A DNA stretch of 64,000 nucleotides from Symbiodinium natans (taxonomy: Eukaryota > Sar > Dinophyceae > Suessiales > Symbiodiniaceae), in the NCBI GenBank assembly GCA_905221605.1, contig CAJNDS010002547.1:1-64000 (forward strand), given 5' to 3'. The translations under genes and the position numbers were made by a program. The stretch's first letter is position 1. Each line of letters opens with the position of its first letter. The notes beneath the pieces are model-generated. The model was not told the DNA's origin and searched no databases. It worked only from the letters and a program-made list of their open reading frames with translations. Of the stretch, positions 37,095 to 49,672 are shown in pieces.

Positions 37095-39077
37095 TGAACC
37101 CTAAACCCTAAACCCTAAACCCTAAACCCTAAACCCTAAACCCTAAACCCTAAACCCTAAACCCTAGACCCTAGACCCTAGACCCTAAACCCGAACCCCT
37201 AAACCCTAAACCCTGAATCCCAAACCCGAGTGCAAAAACGGACTCCACTGTTGTCACTGTTGCATCCCTGGCTTGCGATCAAACAAAACCCCTGAAGACT
37301 AAGATTTAGGGCCTAGAGTTTAGGATTAGGGTTTAGGGTTTAGGGTTTAGGGTTTAGGATTTAGGATTTAGGGTTTAGGGGGCCCGAGCGATGGTCATAC
37401 CCTGGACCAAGCAGGACCCGAGCGTTGGTTTCTGCTTAAGACTTTGGTTTAGGGCTTTACACACAGAGAGTTGAAGGGGCTTAAGGGGGTTTAGGGTTTA
37501 GGGTTTAGGGTTTAGGGTTTAGGGTTTAGGGTAAGGGGTAAGGGGTTTAGGGCTTTACACACTTAGAGTTGAAGGTGTTCTTTCCGTCTAAAGGCGAACC
37601 GTCAACAATATGTCCTGGTCGATTAAGCTCTGGGGCTTGGGACCACATGAACCCTCCAACTTTGGGTTCATTGGGTCCCTAAACCCTAAACCCTAAACCC
37701 TAAACCCCTAAACCCTAAACCCTAAACCCTAAACCCTAAGCCCTAAAGGTCAGGCCTGCACCGAGCTGTGCGTTGACCGCGCAAGTAATTTTCTCGACAA
37801 CCAGCTGTAGGGCAAGCCTCAGGATCCCGGAGACCCTAAGTCCCGGTTTAGGGTTTAGGGTTTAGGGTTTGGGGTTTAGGGTTTGGGGTTTAGGGTTTAG
37901 GGTTTGGGGTTTAGGGTTTGGGGTTTAGGGTTTGGGGTTTTGGGTTTAGGGTTTAGGGTTTAGGGCTAGACCCTAAATCATCCCTAAATCCTTCCATCTG
38001 AGGTGCGATCAGGACTGCATGGTCGTGCCTGTGTGACTAAAGTCTTGCTTCTGCTCTGGTGTTCTTGCTGCTGTGAGTAGAGCACTGCTTCTGTTCTGAT
38101 GTTATTACCTGTATGATCTGGTGATCTTGCTTTCATGTTCTGGTGTAGATGCTCTGATATTCTGGAGTTGTACTGTTAGAGTTCTGGAGGTTTCTGCGAA
38201 CAGACTGGAGCTGGTGTTCTGATAAAGTCTAACTGTTGCTTCGTTGCAAGATTGTTGGTAAAGCTTCTTCTCGAACTCAAGCAGACATTCCAAGACATTA
38301 GCTAAGAGCAGCCATGAACCCCAACCACTAAACCCTCTACCCTAGGGGCTCTGCAGGGCATTGGGGCATCAGGGGTCTTTAGGGTTTAGGGTTTAGGGTT
38401 TAGGGTTTAGGGTTTAGGGTTTAGGGTTTAGGGTTTAGGGTTTAGGGGGGTGGAGTGTGTAGGGCCCAAGGCTCTCGGCGGTGCAGGGTTTACAGTTGTT
38501 TACAGATTAGGGTGTAGGGCTTAGCCACCCCCAAATATTCGCACTACCTTAGGTCTTGTGATTTCTTTAGAACACACACAAAAGGTTTGGGGGGGAGGCG
38601 CTGCACCCTAAACCCTGAACCCTAGCTTTCTTTAGGCGGCTGTAGGTGTTGGGACCTTCTGGGGCCACAAGGCCCCGTACTTAAACTCCTAAACCAACTA
38701 AGTCCTAAATTCATGCCTTCAACCCTATATATAACCCGCAACCCGCAAACGCTGAACCCGCAACCCTAAAGCGCTGAACCGAAACCCCGCTCTATAAACC
38801 CTCAACCCTCAACCCTTTTAAGGCTTTGGATTTCGGGATTTCGAGATTCAGAGCTTCGCGCAGGTGATTGAGGCTCAAAGGGTTTGGGACGTCCCCTGCT
38901 GGACTCGACTCAAGAGCAACCATGGAATAAAATTGCTTTAGGGTTTAGGGTTTAGGGTTTAGGGTTTAGGGTTTAGGGTTTAGGGTTTAGGGTTTAGGGT
39001 TTAGGGTTTAGGGCTGTTTAAAGGTGCTGCTAAGGGAACCTCATCCTGCAGAAGGGACTAAGGACCGACTCCGGGTC

Positions 39078-39138
39078 TCTGCTTGACAAGGCACATACTC
39101 TCGAGGACCGAGGGAACTATTGGCTCCGTATTCGAGCG
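39078..39138 (-). CDS. Candidate exon, unknown protein
   Basis: Minus strand: acceptor region CCGCAGCCACTTTCGGTTTCAG, then an open frame RSNTEPIVPSVLESMCLVKQ, about two thirds G/C at third positions. The 3' end could be a GA donor (CA|GAGACC). A longer plus frame is also open over this island, so strand remains uncertain. Confidence 0.3.
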
Positions 39139-39765
39139 CTGAAACCGAAAGTGGCTGCGGACGGCAACAGGGAACCTTGTGTCAACCTAGCCCTAAACCC
39201 TCTAAAGGCCCTAAACCCTAAACCCTAAACCCTAAACCCTAAACCCTAAACCCTGAACCCTGAACCCTGAACCCTGAACCCTGAGCCCCTGAACTGACTT
39301 AAGTGCAAAGCCCAAAGGAAAGAGGTGGTCTTCAGAGGATGATACCCGACGATTTTTTGGGGATGCACTGAACCCTAAAGGGCTTGGGGTTTAGGTTTGG
39401 GGTGCAGGGTTTAGGATTTAGGGTTTAGGGTTGGGACTCATGGTAGTATAGGGTATATGGCCCCAATTTTGGGGTTCATAGGTAGGGGAACCGTTCTGTG
39501 GGAAGAGTCGCAGGCCCGGGCATGCAGGGTACAACACTTTGACATCCAGGGTTTAGGGTTTAGGGTTTATGGGTTGGGGAGTTTAGGGTTTAGGGTTTAG
39601 GGTTTGGGGTTTAGGGTTTAGGGTTTAGGGTTTAGGGTTTAGGGTTTGGGGGGGGTTTAGGGTTTAGGGTTTAGGGGGTTTAGGGGGTTTAGGGTTTAGC
39701 TATTTTCGCGGCAGGCGCCCAACTATGCGAGACCTTTATACCTCTTAAGACCCTTATTCGACCCT

Positions 39766-39937
39766 GAACAAGACCCAGGAGTACCCTAGGAATACAAAGG
39801 GCGCCAATTGCGTTAAAGGGGCGTTATAATTATACCTAAACCCTAAACCCTAAACCCTAAACCCTAAACCCTAAACCCTAAACCCTAAACCCTAAACCCT
39901 GCAAACAGGGAAGAAGGGCCTACTCTCCGGGTCCTAG
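39766..39937. mobile_element. Foldback family C, copy 3, with nine CCCTAAA units inserted
   Basis: CAAGACCCAGGAGTACCCTAGG ... CTACTCTCCGGGTCCTAG with array 39837-39899 in the middle. This compares directly with array-free copies at 30985 and 35783: the array replaces or splits the centre. On the plus strand, removing 39766-39937 as a GA-AG intron would join two open frames (LKTLIRP|SEEDELKFIRS), but this was not confirmed. Confidence 0.7.
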
Positions 39938-40138
39938 CTGAAGAAGACGAACTCAAGTTCATCCGAAGTCTGAATCCCAGTGTTACCCTAAACCCTAAAC
40001 CCTAAACCCTAAGCCCTGAACACTAAGCTCTAATCTGTACGCCATTGTAAGGAGCCCCTCGCTCCGTAGTGCTACAGTGAGCCTCTTGGCTGCTTAGGGT
40101 TTAGGGTTAGGGTTTAGGGTTTAGGGTTTAGGGTTTAG

Positions 40139-40335
40139 GGTTTAGGGTTTAGGGTTTAGGGGTTTAGGGGTTTAGGGGTTTAGGGGTTTAGGGGTTTAGG
40201 GGTTTAGGGGTTTAGGGGTTTAGGGGTTTAGGGGTTTAGGGGTTTAGGGTTTAGGGGTTTAGGGGTTTAGGGGTTTAGGGGTTTAGGGGTTTAGGGGTTT
40301 AGGGGTTTAGGGGTTTAGGGGTTTAGGGGTTTAGG
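40139..40335. repeat. Octamer variant array (TTTAGGGG)n
   Basis: Around 23 units of TTTAGGGG, with one heptamer unit in the middle (40245-40251), following a normal TTTAGGG array at 40094-40157. A whole array converted to an eight-base unit shows that variant units can spread within one locus. Other variant arrays: TTAGGGG near 31235-31275 and TTTGGGG at 51421-51505. Confidence 0.95.
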
Positions 40336-40422
40336 GTTTTGGGTTTTGGGTTTAGGTTTTAGGTTTAGGGTTTAGGGCGCCTGAATTTCGGAACCAAGAA
40401 CCTTGCCCCCAAAACCCAGAAC

Positions 40423-40463
40423 CAGGCCCCCGCCATCTGGATCGCAAGCGCAGCGCACCAGAG
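40423..40463 (-). CDS. Candidate short exon, unknown protein
   Basis: Minus strand: strong acceptor CAGCCTCAGCCACCCATCTGCCAG, then LVRCACDPDGGGL in an open frame with mainly G/C third positions. Donor not certain. No family is recognised. Confidence 0.35.
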
Positions 40464-41099
40464 CTGGCAGATGGGTGGCTGAGGCTGAGGAGCTACGAAC
40501 GAAGCGTTACCCTAAACCCTAAACCCCAAACCCTGAATCCTAAACCCTGTTCTAAGGGTTTCGTCCCAAACACCTAAACCCTAGACCCTGATTTTTGGGA
40601 CCAGGAAGCTCCAAAACCCCATACCGCAAGTCTTCAGAACCTAAGCCCCAAACCCCAAGGGTGAAGGGTTGTTGTTGAAGTTTGTGGAGTCCTTACAGGG
40701 CACAGACACCCAAAGGGATCTGCCAGCACAGTTTCCAACAGCCCTAGACCCTAAACCCTAAACCCTAAAAAGTGATAGACATGCGGATGTGCAGGGGAAG
40801 GTCCGGGTTTGGGGTTTAGGGTTTAGGGTTCAGAGTTAGGCGTAAGTCCCTTTGGCGCCCTCACAGTGCGAAATCCGTTTGGGCTGAAGGTGTAGGATGT
40901 AGGGCTTCTACTCAAGGCAGGGACCCTTTTGCTTGTGCGCACTCAGGAGTGCCTACTCAAGCCCCCCGGCCACCCCTAGAAGGGACCATTGATCTAATTC
41001 CCGGATGTAACCCCAATATATAGCTTATATAATCCGTATGTTCCTAAGTAGCCCCTGCATAACCCCTAACCAACCCCTAAGGTCCTTTAACGCATGAAC

Positions 41100-41720
41100 C
41101 CTAAACCCTGAACGAAACCTCATGTAGGCATACACGATAAACACCTCAACCCCTGAAGTGAACCAGTGAATACAATTATCAGGACTTTTCGGCCGCAAGA
41201 ATAGTATGAACGCAGTGAAGGAAGTGAATGCACCAAAATAATATCACTATAGCCCCGCGCTTACAGTCTTCTTATTCTTGCGCTTGACTATATTATTATA
41301 ATGATTATGATGCTTATTCACGTGAAGAGAACACTGTTAAACCATAACAAGCGCATATGTGAGCGAAGCATAAATATAATATTCATGGAGTGCACGAAAC
41401 AAGCGAGCCCACGAACAGATCATTTTCATTGGCTCGCATCTTTATGCTTATATTCGCCCACGAAAAGATTATTTTGATTGGCTCGCGTCTTTCGGCTTGT
41501 ATTGTTATTCTTTTCACGGACACATACAACTATTCCACTAAATACGCCCGCGGTAAACGTAATAATCATAATAATAAGAATACAGCACGATGAGTGAATA
41601 CATGAACTGTAGGAGCTTGTAAATTTACGGATGCGTTTATAGAAGTATCAAGGATACAATATCAGTATTAGTGTCCGAAAAGCCCAAATAAAGGTTATAA
41701 GTGCGATTTTTAGGCTGCTA
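41100..41720. other. AT-rich block free of telomeric repeats, with a 49-base tandem duplication
   Basis: Composition changes abruptly: about 60% A+T, no TTTAGGG units. CCCACGAACAGATCATTTTC at 41408 and CCCACGAAAAGATTATTTTG at 41457 start two tandem copies of a 49-base unit that shares ATTGGCTCGC. Inverted pieces (AAGCATAAA at 41367, TTTATGCTT at 41441; ATAATCATAATAATAAGAA against TTCTTATTCTT...ATTATAATGATTATG) suggest an old inverted-repeat element. An organellar origin is possible but no gene is seen. Confidence 0.5.
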
Positions 41721-42128
41721 AACTACTTTAGTATGACGCCCCTTGACCACTAAACCACCTACAAACCGCTATAAGCCCCTACAAGACTCCATAAGCCCCG
41801 ACCGACGTTGAAAAACCCCAACCCTAAAACCTAACCCCTAACCCCTAACCCCTAAACCCTAAACGCCCTAAACCCTAAACCCCCAAAGCCCGAATAACTC
41901 CTGGGCGGCAGGGCCCCCAAGGCAAGGAACAGCGCAGCGCCTCCCCGGCACGACCTGCTCTGTGTTTAGGGTTTAGGGTTTAGGGTTGAGGGTTGAGGGT
42001 TTAGGGTTGAGGGTTGAGGGTTGAGGGTTTAGGGTTTAGGGTTTAGGGTTTAGGGTTTAGGGTTTTAGGGCCTAGGGCTTTGAGGGGCTGTGCTTCCGGG
42101 CTTTCAGTGTAGCAATTCGGGCTCTCAC

Positions 42129-42201
42129 TTTTGAGAGGGCGCTCGTCCACGCCCTTGAGCCCCAACTCCAATCCCGCAAAACCGATCCACAGACTCTCCT
42201 C
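42129..42201 (-). CDS. Candidate exon using a telomeric TTTAG as acceptor
   Basis: Minus strand: the CCCTAAA array 42203-42305 reads TTTAGGG in sense, and its last unit gives TTTAG|GAG. An open frame follows (EESLWIGFAGLELGLKGVDE...), 24 codons plus one base, about 78% G/C at third positions. It stops at a canonical donor A|GTGAGAG. Unknown family. The combination of codon bias and a strong donor makes this one of the better unassigned exons. Confidence 0.5.
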
Positions 42202-43258
42202 CTAAACCCTAAACCCTAAACCCTAAACCCTAAACCCTAAACCCTAAACCCTAAACCCTAAACCCTAAACCCTAAACCCTAAACCCTAAACCCTAAACCC
42301 TAAACCCAAATTCCGAAACCCTAAGCCCTGAACCCTAACCGCCCTAGAAGCCTCACACTACACCCCCCTCTCAAAGAATCAGCGTTTGACTGACCTGCTT
42401 CATGCTCCTTCCTGCCGAGCGTGTCTACACTAGACCCCCCTTCAGTTGGCACCCTTGGCTTCGGGAACTCCAGGATTTCAAAAAGAGTTTATGGTTAGGT
42501 TTATTTTTTGGGGTTAGGGTTTAGGGTTTAGGGTTGACCCTACACTCTAACCCCTCAGCGCCAGCCTTGCCAATCGGCTGAGACGCTGCACGAAGAGCAC
42601 CTGCTCCAGGAACCCTAAACCCTAAACCCTCAACCCTCAACCCAAAATCCTCAACCCTAAGCCCTGAACCCTAACCCGCGCAGGGTTCAGACAAAACCTC
42701 TCCAGAGCAAAAATAGTTTCAGGTTTAGAATTTAGGCTCTAGGGCTTTAGGTTTTACCTAAACCCTAAACCCCCAACCCTAAGCCTTCTTCGGGCTTAGG
42801 CCCTCAGAGCCCTAACCGAAGTTAGCTGTCGACCTGCTAGGTCCCCTTACAGAAGCCGGCTTCAACCCACAGCCCTTGAAGCCTAGACCCGTTGCGCCGT
42901 TGTTTCGGGTTTAGGGTTTTAGGGTTTAACTTCAGAATCTCCAAGCCCTGAACTTGAACCCCAACAACAAGCTCCAAACCCCAAGAGACCCGAGGCTCTG
43001 AACCCCCCCTTAAGGTGCGCCGGTGATGTTCGCGGCTGCGGGTTCAGGGTTCCCCACACACCCTCAACAGGGAGTACGCAGGGTGCCGCCGCAACTTCTT
43101 CAACGAGATACCCCCCAAGCCCACAATCCCAAGCCAAAACCGCTTCCTAATTGTGATACCCCACCCCCCAAAACCCTTAAACCCTTAAACCCTTACACCC
43201 CTAAACCCTAAACCCTAAACCCTAAACCCGAAAGCCGAAGCCAAGAAAACTTGCCCAC

Positions 43259-43359
43259 TCAACGCCCCGCCAGCATGGAGGGGAAGATGAAGACGAGAAG
43301 ACACAGGGCGACGAAGGGAAGGTCACCCACACCAGGCGCCTTCGTGCTCAGGCTCCGAG
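43259..43359 (-). CDS. Candidate 3' terminal exon with a membrane helix
   Basis: Minus strand: acceptor TAAG at the end of a telomeric run, then 33 codons ending in TGA. The sequence has RSLSTKAPGVGDL and then a hydrophobic helix LPFVALCLLVFIFPSMLAG close to the C-terminus, suggesting a tail-anchored or multi-pass membrane protein. Third positions are about 75% G/C. The antisense frame is highly charged and also open, so the call is moderate. Confidence 0.45.
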
Positions 43360-44125
43360 CTTAGGGTTTATAGGGTTTAGGGTTTGGGGCTTGGGGTTTA
43401 GGGTTTATAGGGTTTAGGGTTTAGGGTTTAGGGCTTAGGGCTGAGGGTTTAGGGTTTAGAGTGCACGGCGAGAGTTGGTCTGCGAAGTGAACTTTCCCCC
43501 TCCCCCCAACCCGACAGATGTGATACGGCAGCCCTAAACCCTAAACCCTAAACCCTAAACCCTGAACCCTGAACCCTAAACCCTAAACACTAATCCCCAC
43601 AAAGGGCCAGATCCCTGAACTCCCAAGTCTGCCCTCGCCCCGTTTCAAGCTTCCGGCCGACGCTGCTTAGGGTTTTTAGGGCTTAGGGTTGAGGGGTCTT
43701 GCTGGCTGAGTTTTTCGGGTTTAGAAGACCCTGACAAAAGCCTTGCAATGCTGTACAGGGCTCAGGGACACAGCCTTGTGCAAAAACTCAAGTCAACTCC
43801 CCAACGAAGCACAAACGAGTACCGGAGAAATATGCCTTACACACTTTGATCAAAAACATTTACTAGACCCTAAGGTCTAGGGTTTAGGGCTTGGGGCTGA
43901 GGGCGGGTTCTGGGATTAGGGTGACCTAACTAGCCTAAACCCAAGGGGCCCTGAACTCTAAACCCGCACACGTGATAAAGGCCGGTGGCCTCTTTATCTG
44001 CTACTCTTATACCTCAATAAGCCCCCAGATACCCTAATAAGAACCCCGAATGTGTATATATGTATATATATATATGTATATGCTCTGTAAAACAGAAACC
44101 CTACTTAAACAGACTACCAACCTAC

Positions 44126-44165
44126 CGAACGCACACGCCTCGGAGAAGGGAAGGACCAACAGCCT
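44126..44165 (-). CDS. Candidate short exon
   Basis: Minus strand: acceptor GAATGCTCAG, then RLLVLPFSEACAF, then donor G|GTAGGTTGG. Thirteen codons plus one base; almost all third positions G/C. Unknown family. Confidence 0.4.
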
Positions 44166-44499
44166 CTGAGCATTCTTGGGTTTAGGGTTTAGGGTTTAGG
44201 GTTTAGGGTTTAGGGTTTAGGGTTTAGGGTTTAGGGTTTAGGGTTTAGGGTTTGGGATGCAGGGATTTGGGCTTAGGGCTCAGTGTTGCCCTAAGGGTTT
44301 GGTTGGGTTTTTTGCTCTTTTGTGGGGGGACCTCCTTGTGGGCCAAGAGAGTGCCAGGACCACGCCCACCTGGACATAAGCAATAATTAGTAGGGTTTAG
44401 GGCTCAGGGTTCAGGGTTCAGGGTTCAGGGTTCAGGGTTTAGGGTTTAGGGTTTAGGGTTTAGGGTTTAGGGTTTAGGGTTTAGGGTTTAGGGTTTAGC

Positions 44500-44597
44500 A
44501 TCTTCGAGGAGAAAGGAACCCTCGCGGCGGACTCCTCTCGGAGGCCGCGGGCTTGCAACATGGAGGTGTAGCCTTCCTGGTCGATGCTCAAGTGGTG
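44500..44597 (-). CDS. Candidate exon, unknown protein
   Basis: Minus strand: a TTTAGGG array leads to GTCCGCAG|CAC, followed by 32 codons with HHLSIDQEGYTSMLQARGLR and EESAARVPFSSKM. Third positions are about 80% G/C against much less in the in-register plus frame. The donor is probably AT|GCTAAACC (GC type). No family is recognised. Confidence 0.5.
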
Positions 44598-45079
44598 CTG
44601 CGGACCCTAAACCCTAAACCCTAAACCCTAAACCCTAAACCCTAAACCCACTTGGCAGGTTTGAGTACGGTCAGGTAGAGCCGCTCAGCTGTTCCAATTC
44701 ACAAGCAGATGCGCCAGGGGACAGAGGCGGAGCGCGAGCGGAGCACCGTGTGAAGCAGTCTTCCTTACTATGAACGTTCAACCACGCAATTGTGCTGATA
44801 CACACTATGTGGCGCCAAAACCTAATCCCCTGAACTCTTAGCCCCTAAATCCTAAAACCCTAGCCCTCAACCCTAAACCTAGGCCGGGTGAAACCCTAAA
44901 CCATAAACCCTAAACCCTAAACCCTCTTAGAGAGCTTGATGGTTTGCGGTGGGCTGATCAGGAGTTAGGACTTGAAAGAGTCCTTATGCCTCCGGAACTA
45001 CAGTAACACGGGAGCCCGAGCAGACAGCTCTCAAAAGGGCTTTAGGGTTTTTTAGGGTTTAGGTTTAGGGGTTAGGGCT

Positions 45080-45870
45080 TAGGGTTATCGTCCCAAAGCA
45101 CCATCAAGCATCATAATTGACCAACTACTATTGGAGACTCTTAACCATGAGATTCCTCAAGCAAAGTGAAACGAACACCCAGCCACTCCTCAACCCTAGG
45201 CACTAGAAGCCCTAGGACCCCAAAACAAAGAACCCAGACAAAAATCTAGAACAACGGCTACCTAAAACCCTAAACCCGCTTAGTAGGAAGGAAAAAAAAG
45301 TACGGCATCTTTCTAGCCTGCAGACTACCCGTACTATTATACGGCCTTAGCTGTCTAATCACACTTAGAATAAAAACAGCTAAAGACACGCTGCCTGGCT
45401 TCATAGATTTCTCGCAGAAAAGCATGGGGATTCGCGCATCGTATTCTCCCGCCTCGACATCCAAATGCCCGGGTATGGAAACAGCAGGCAGGACCAGTAC
45501 TTCCTTCCAGTATCATAAAGCAACAGGCGCAAAAAGCTAACAAAACTCTTGGTTACACCGCCGCGTAACCCCCTAAGGGCCACGTAGTATCTCACCAGGG
45601 GGATGGCCGAATCAAAATTACCAAGGGAGTCAGAAGGTGGACACCCTCAGCGGTATTGGTCAGAACTAACGTGAGGCACAGGCAACGAAAAACCGAAAAC
45701 ACCCACCTGGACCAAGCCGCCCCTTAGATAGAAAGATTCATCTACCTAGAGCCTAACACAACACTAGAAAAACACCCCACCTTGCACTGTATCTGGAGAC
45801 TGCGCATACGCGCCACACAGAATTTTTTACAACGTTCGCCAAAGAGTCTGGGATGCCTTGGCAGCCATTA
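45080..45870. other. Telomere-free 0.8 kb block, possible degraded retroelement
   Basis: No TTTAGGG units and lower GC than neighbouring islands. The plus strand carries an open stretch with LACRLPVLLYGLSCLITL, followed in other frames by further open pieces, vaguely like the tail of LINE reverse transcriptases (the xLLYG motif). Three overlapping minus ORFs of 62-64 codons cover the same DNA. Neither reading is proven; frameshifts would be needed. Confidence 0.25.
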
Positions 45871-48347
45871 AAAGAAACCCTAAACCTAAACCCTAAACCC
45901 TTAAAAATCCGGAAAGCTAAGGCATGTCAAGAAAAGTTTTAAGTACTTCGATTTAAGTCTGTGGTATCTCCTCCACTGCTGTTGGAGTCTAGCGTTACCC
46001 CAAAGCCTAAACCCAAAACCCTGTTGGGGTAGTAGGGGTTTAGGGTTTAGGGTTTAAGGCTATCAACTCCGGACAGTTGGATGATGCTTCTGAAGGTAAC
46101 AGTCTCCCAGCCGTGCTACACTCCTGCAGCAGTTGGGTCCGTCTTAGAGTTTCAGGTCTAGGGTTTAGGTTTAGGGTTTAGGGTGTAGGGTGAGGGGTTT
46201 CAGTCCGAAGCCCCAAACCCGAAATGCACACCCCGAAGCTATCCAAAACCCTAAACCCTAAACCCTAAACCCAAAACCCCTCAATGTGCTAGGGCCCACG
46301 GCAGCATGAAGAAGAGTGGGAGGAGGGCAATCAAGGCGCTGAACTGGGCAGTGGGTACGCGTAGGACTTCCGGGCTTGCGGGTTTAGGGTTTAGGGTTTA
46401 GGGTTTAAGGTTTAGGTTTCAGGGTCTAGGGTAAACCCTAAACCCTAAACCCTAAACCCTAAACCCTAAAGGGTAAACCCTAAACCCTAAACCCTAAACC
46501 CTAAACCCCAAACCCGAAACCCTAAACCCTACGTAAACCCTGTCTTGGGTTTCGGGGTTGGCCGTTGCAGCATAGGCTCAGGCAAGTTTGCAGATTCAAT
46601 CTCAGGGCCCCTGAGGCGCTTGGGGTTTTAGGGTTTAAGGGCTTTGGGGCTTTGGGGTTTTAGGGCTTTAGAGGTTTCAGGGTTTTAGGGTTTTCGGGCT
46701 TCAGGGCTTCAGGGTTTAGACTTTGGCTTGGGTTCCAAGGGAGGTTGGGGCTTTCCTGGCCTAGGAGACGGCCTTCTGCCTTCTAGGGAGGGTTGCGACC
46801 GCTAGGCACGCTGCCACTCCAACAAACCCGGAGGAAATGTCAAAGCTTTCGGGTTTAGGGTTTAAGTTTGAGGGTTCCCAGATACGCAAAGCCGAACATG
46901 GTGGAAGGTTCAGCTAAGGCGAAGCAGAAATCTACTCGCGCCCGAAACCCTTTTTGTTTCGAGGAGTCTCCCCTAAAAGCCCTACATAAACCCTAAATCC
47001 TGAAAGGACCTCCGATACATACGCTCACCAAGACTCATAAGGAATCAAATACTTTATATAATAGTATAATGTAATACAGTAAAATAGTATAATGCCATGG
47101 TTTAGTGTTCAGGGTTCAGGGTTCAGGGTTTAGGGTACAGCCATACTTCAAGTAACCTCAAATTCTAAAGTTCTGGGGCAGACGCGGCGTAGTCACTGCG
47201 CCAGCTCTCCGGCAGCAGAACAACAATGATGCCGATCCTGCAGAACGCAAGGGGTGGCTGAGTTAAAGTTTTCGGGTTGAGGCTCTATATTTGAAGGCTC
47301 ACGGCTATAAGTAGGCTTAGGGGCCAAATACAAATATATATGTATATATATATATATATCGTATATATATATATATACATACATTTATATAGAGAGGCTC
47401 GCAACAATTTCTACAAAGCTCTTGGCGCTTGCAGTACATGGGGTCCGACCTACAAAGCCTAGAGCCAATTCATCGCCGGAAGCTACCCTCCTGAAACCTT
47501 CATGCCCTTCATAAAGCCCTCTAAACCTCAACTCACTGGACAGCAAAAGGAAAATTCCCACCCCCCCCCCCCCCCCCCCTCCCCGCCACCCCCAAAAACC
47601 AAAAACAAAAAAACTAACCCTAAAACCCAAGTCTAAACCCCCAATGCCTTCAACCCCTAGCCCACAAGGAAGAGGGAAGTTCACGAAAAAACACCCACCT
47701 AAACCCCAAACCCCCAAACCCCTAAACCCCCTAAACCTCCCCAAGCCTCCCGAAAGCCCAAGGAAAGTAAGGAAGTTCTCACGCCACGTCTTCGCACAAC
47801 CGCAAGCCTAACCAGCAAACATGTGTAAGCTTTGGGCTTAGGGCTCATACCGAAGGCAAGCCATAGCCCTCAAGAGCCGACTGCCTTGGTACGTTTCGCG
47901 CTTAGGTTTTGCCAGTAGCACCCTTGTTCCCTAAACCTTACACCCTAAACCCTAAACCCTAAACCCTAAACCCTAAACCCTAACCCCTAACCCCTAACCC
48001 CTAAACCCTAAACCCTAAACCCTAAACCTCTAAACCCATAAACCCTGATATGTAACTTATAAATCCAAATAGGCAGACCTGAACCTTACACCCTACTTCA
48101 ACCCCAACCTTAAACCCCTGGGTTTTAACGTACTAACCCTAAACCCTAAACCCTAAACCCTGCTTCCAGTATGGGCTACACCCCAAACCCTAAACCCTAA
48201 ACCCCAAACCCCAAACCCCAAACCCCAAACCCTAAACCCTAAACCCTAAACCCTAAACCCTAAACCCTAAACCCTAAACCCTAAACCCTACAGGCCCCAG
48301 GCTTGGCTAAACCACCTAAGCGAAGCCCCCAAGCCCCGAAGCTAGAC

Positions 48348-48375
48348 GCAGACGCGCATGTCCAAGCTCCACGCC
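48348..48375 (-). CDS. Candidate micro-exon
   Basis: Minus strand: strong acceptor GTGGCTCTGCTCATTTCAG, then 28 bases (AWSLDMRVC) and a GTCTAGC donor. Third positions all G/C. Unknown protein. Confidence 0.35.
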
Positions 48376-48541
48376 CTGAAATGAGCAGAGCCACAGTTTA
48401 GGGTTTAGGGTTTAGGGTTTAGGGTTTAGGGTTTAATTAGGGTTTAGGGTTTAGGGTTTGGGGTTTAGGGATTTAGGGTTAAGTTGCGGTAGACCCTAAC
48501 CCTACTACCCCAAATCCCTAAACTTATGAGACCCTTAACCT

Positions 48542-48643
48542 GGGATGTTCCCCCTTATGCTTGCAGTCCTTGACAGGGTTTGATAGTACCCCCCCCCCTA
48601 TGATAATCCCGCTTAAGGACTGTTCGTATAAGGGCGAACATCC
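48542..48643. mobile_element. Foldback family B, copy 5
   Basis: GGGATGTTCCCCCTTATGCTTG ... TTCGTATAAGGGCGAACATCCC. The arms are well preserved, with C-rich expansion (CCCCCCCCC) in the centre. Confidence 0.8.
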
Positions 48644-48759
48644 CAACCCTTATCCCGAAACCCTAAACCCTAAACCCTAAACCTCCCTGAGGAACCCTGA
48701 GACCCTAAACCCTAAACCCCCAAAACCCCCCAAAAGCCCATGCTTTCCCTCCCCAGGAC

Positions 48760-48842
48760 CGGCCATAGAGCCACCCACGAAGATCGGCTGTGCCAGGGCG
48801 TTGGGTCGGCGAAGCACGTTTCGGCTGGCGCCTCTTCGAGGT
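48760..48842 (-). CDS. Candidate exon, unknown protein
   Basis: Minus strand: acceptor CTCCTGAAG, then 27 codons with LEEAPAETCFADPTPWHSR and SSWVALWP, ending at CCG|GTCCTGGGG. Frame and donor agree; about two thirds G/C at third positions. No family is recognised. Confidence 0.4.
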
Positions 48843-49672
48843 CTTCAGGAGCCTTTAGGGCTTAGGGCTTCGGGCTCAAACCCTAAACCCTAGACCCTAA
48901 ACCCTAAACCCTAAACCCTAAATCCTAAACCCTAAACCCTAAGCCCTAAGCCCTAAGGGTCAGGGTCCCAGTGGTTAGGGTTGTGCCGGGCGCCCGGCTG
49001 TGACATGTTGGCCCTTTGAAGCCTGCACAAAGAGGTTCCTCGAGCTGTGGGGACTCTGGGCCTTAGTGGCTCGGCGTCTCAAGCTACTAAACCCTGCACC
49101 CTAAAACCCCTCAAAAGCCCCAAAAGCCCTAAAAAGCCCAAAAAACCCAAAAGCCCCAAAAACCCTAGAGTCCCTAAACGAAAACCCAAAAGACCCAAAA
49201 CCCTGAAAACCCCCCAAGACCCCTTAGAAAAGAAACAAGAGACCCAAAAAACACCCAAAGCCCCAAAGCCCCAAAGCCCCAAAGCCCCAAAGCCCCAAAG
49301 CCCCAAAGCCCACCCCTCTCTGGGCATCCCAACCGTGCTGCACATGTCATGCGGGCTTCGGGTTTCGGGTTTCGGGGTTTAGGGTTTAGGGCTTTAGGGT
49401 TTTGGAGCTTAGGGTTCTAGGGTCTCAGAGTCTTAGGGTTTTAGGGCTTTAGGGTTTTTGGGTTTTCAGGTTTGGGGCTTCGGGGCTTCTCTTATACGGC
49501 GCAACGGATTGGTTGCCCAAAACGGATCTCTTATATAGAGAATCCCCCCCCCCAACACCCACACATGAACCCTATTCGTTAATTTCCCGAAATGTCCTAC
49601 GACGGTTCGCTAGTGCAACTCCGATAAGGGTTTAGGGTTTAGGGTTTCGGGTTTCGGCTTTAGGGTCCGCAC

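Noticed and set aside
38105-38293. 62-codon minus ORF
   Set aside because: The region is built of TCTGGTGTTCTTGC-like imperfect repeats; splice signals and codon bias are absent.
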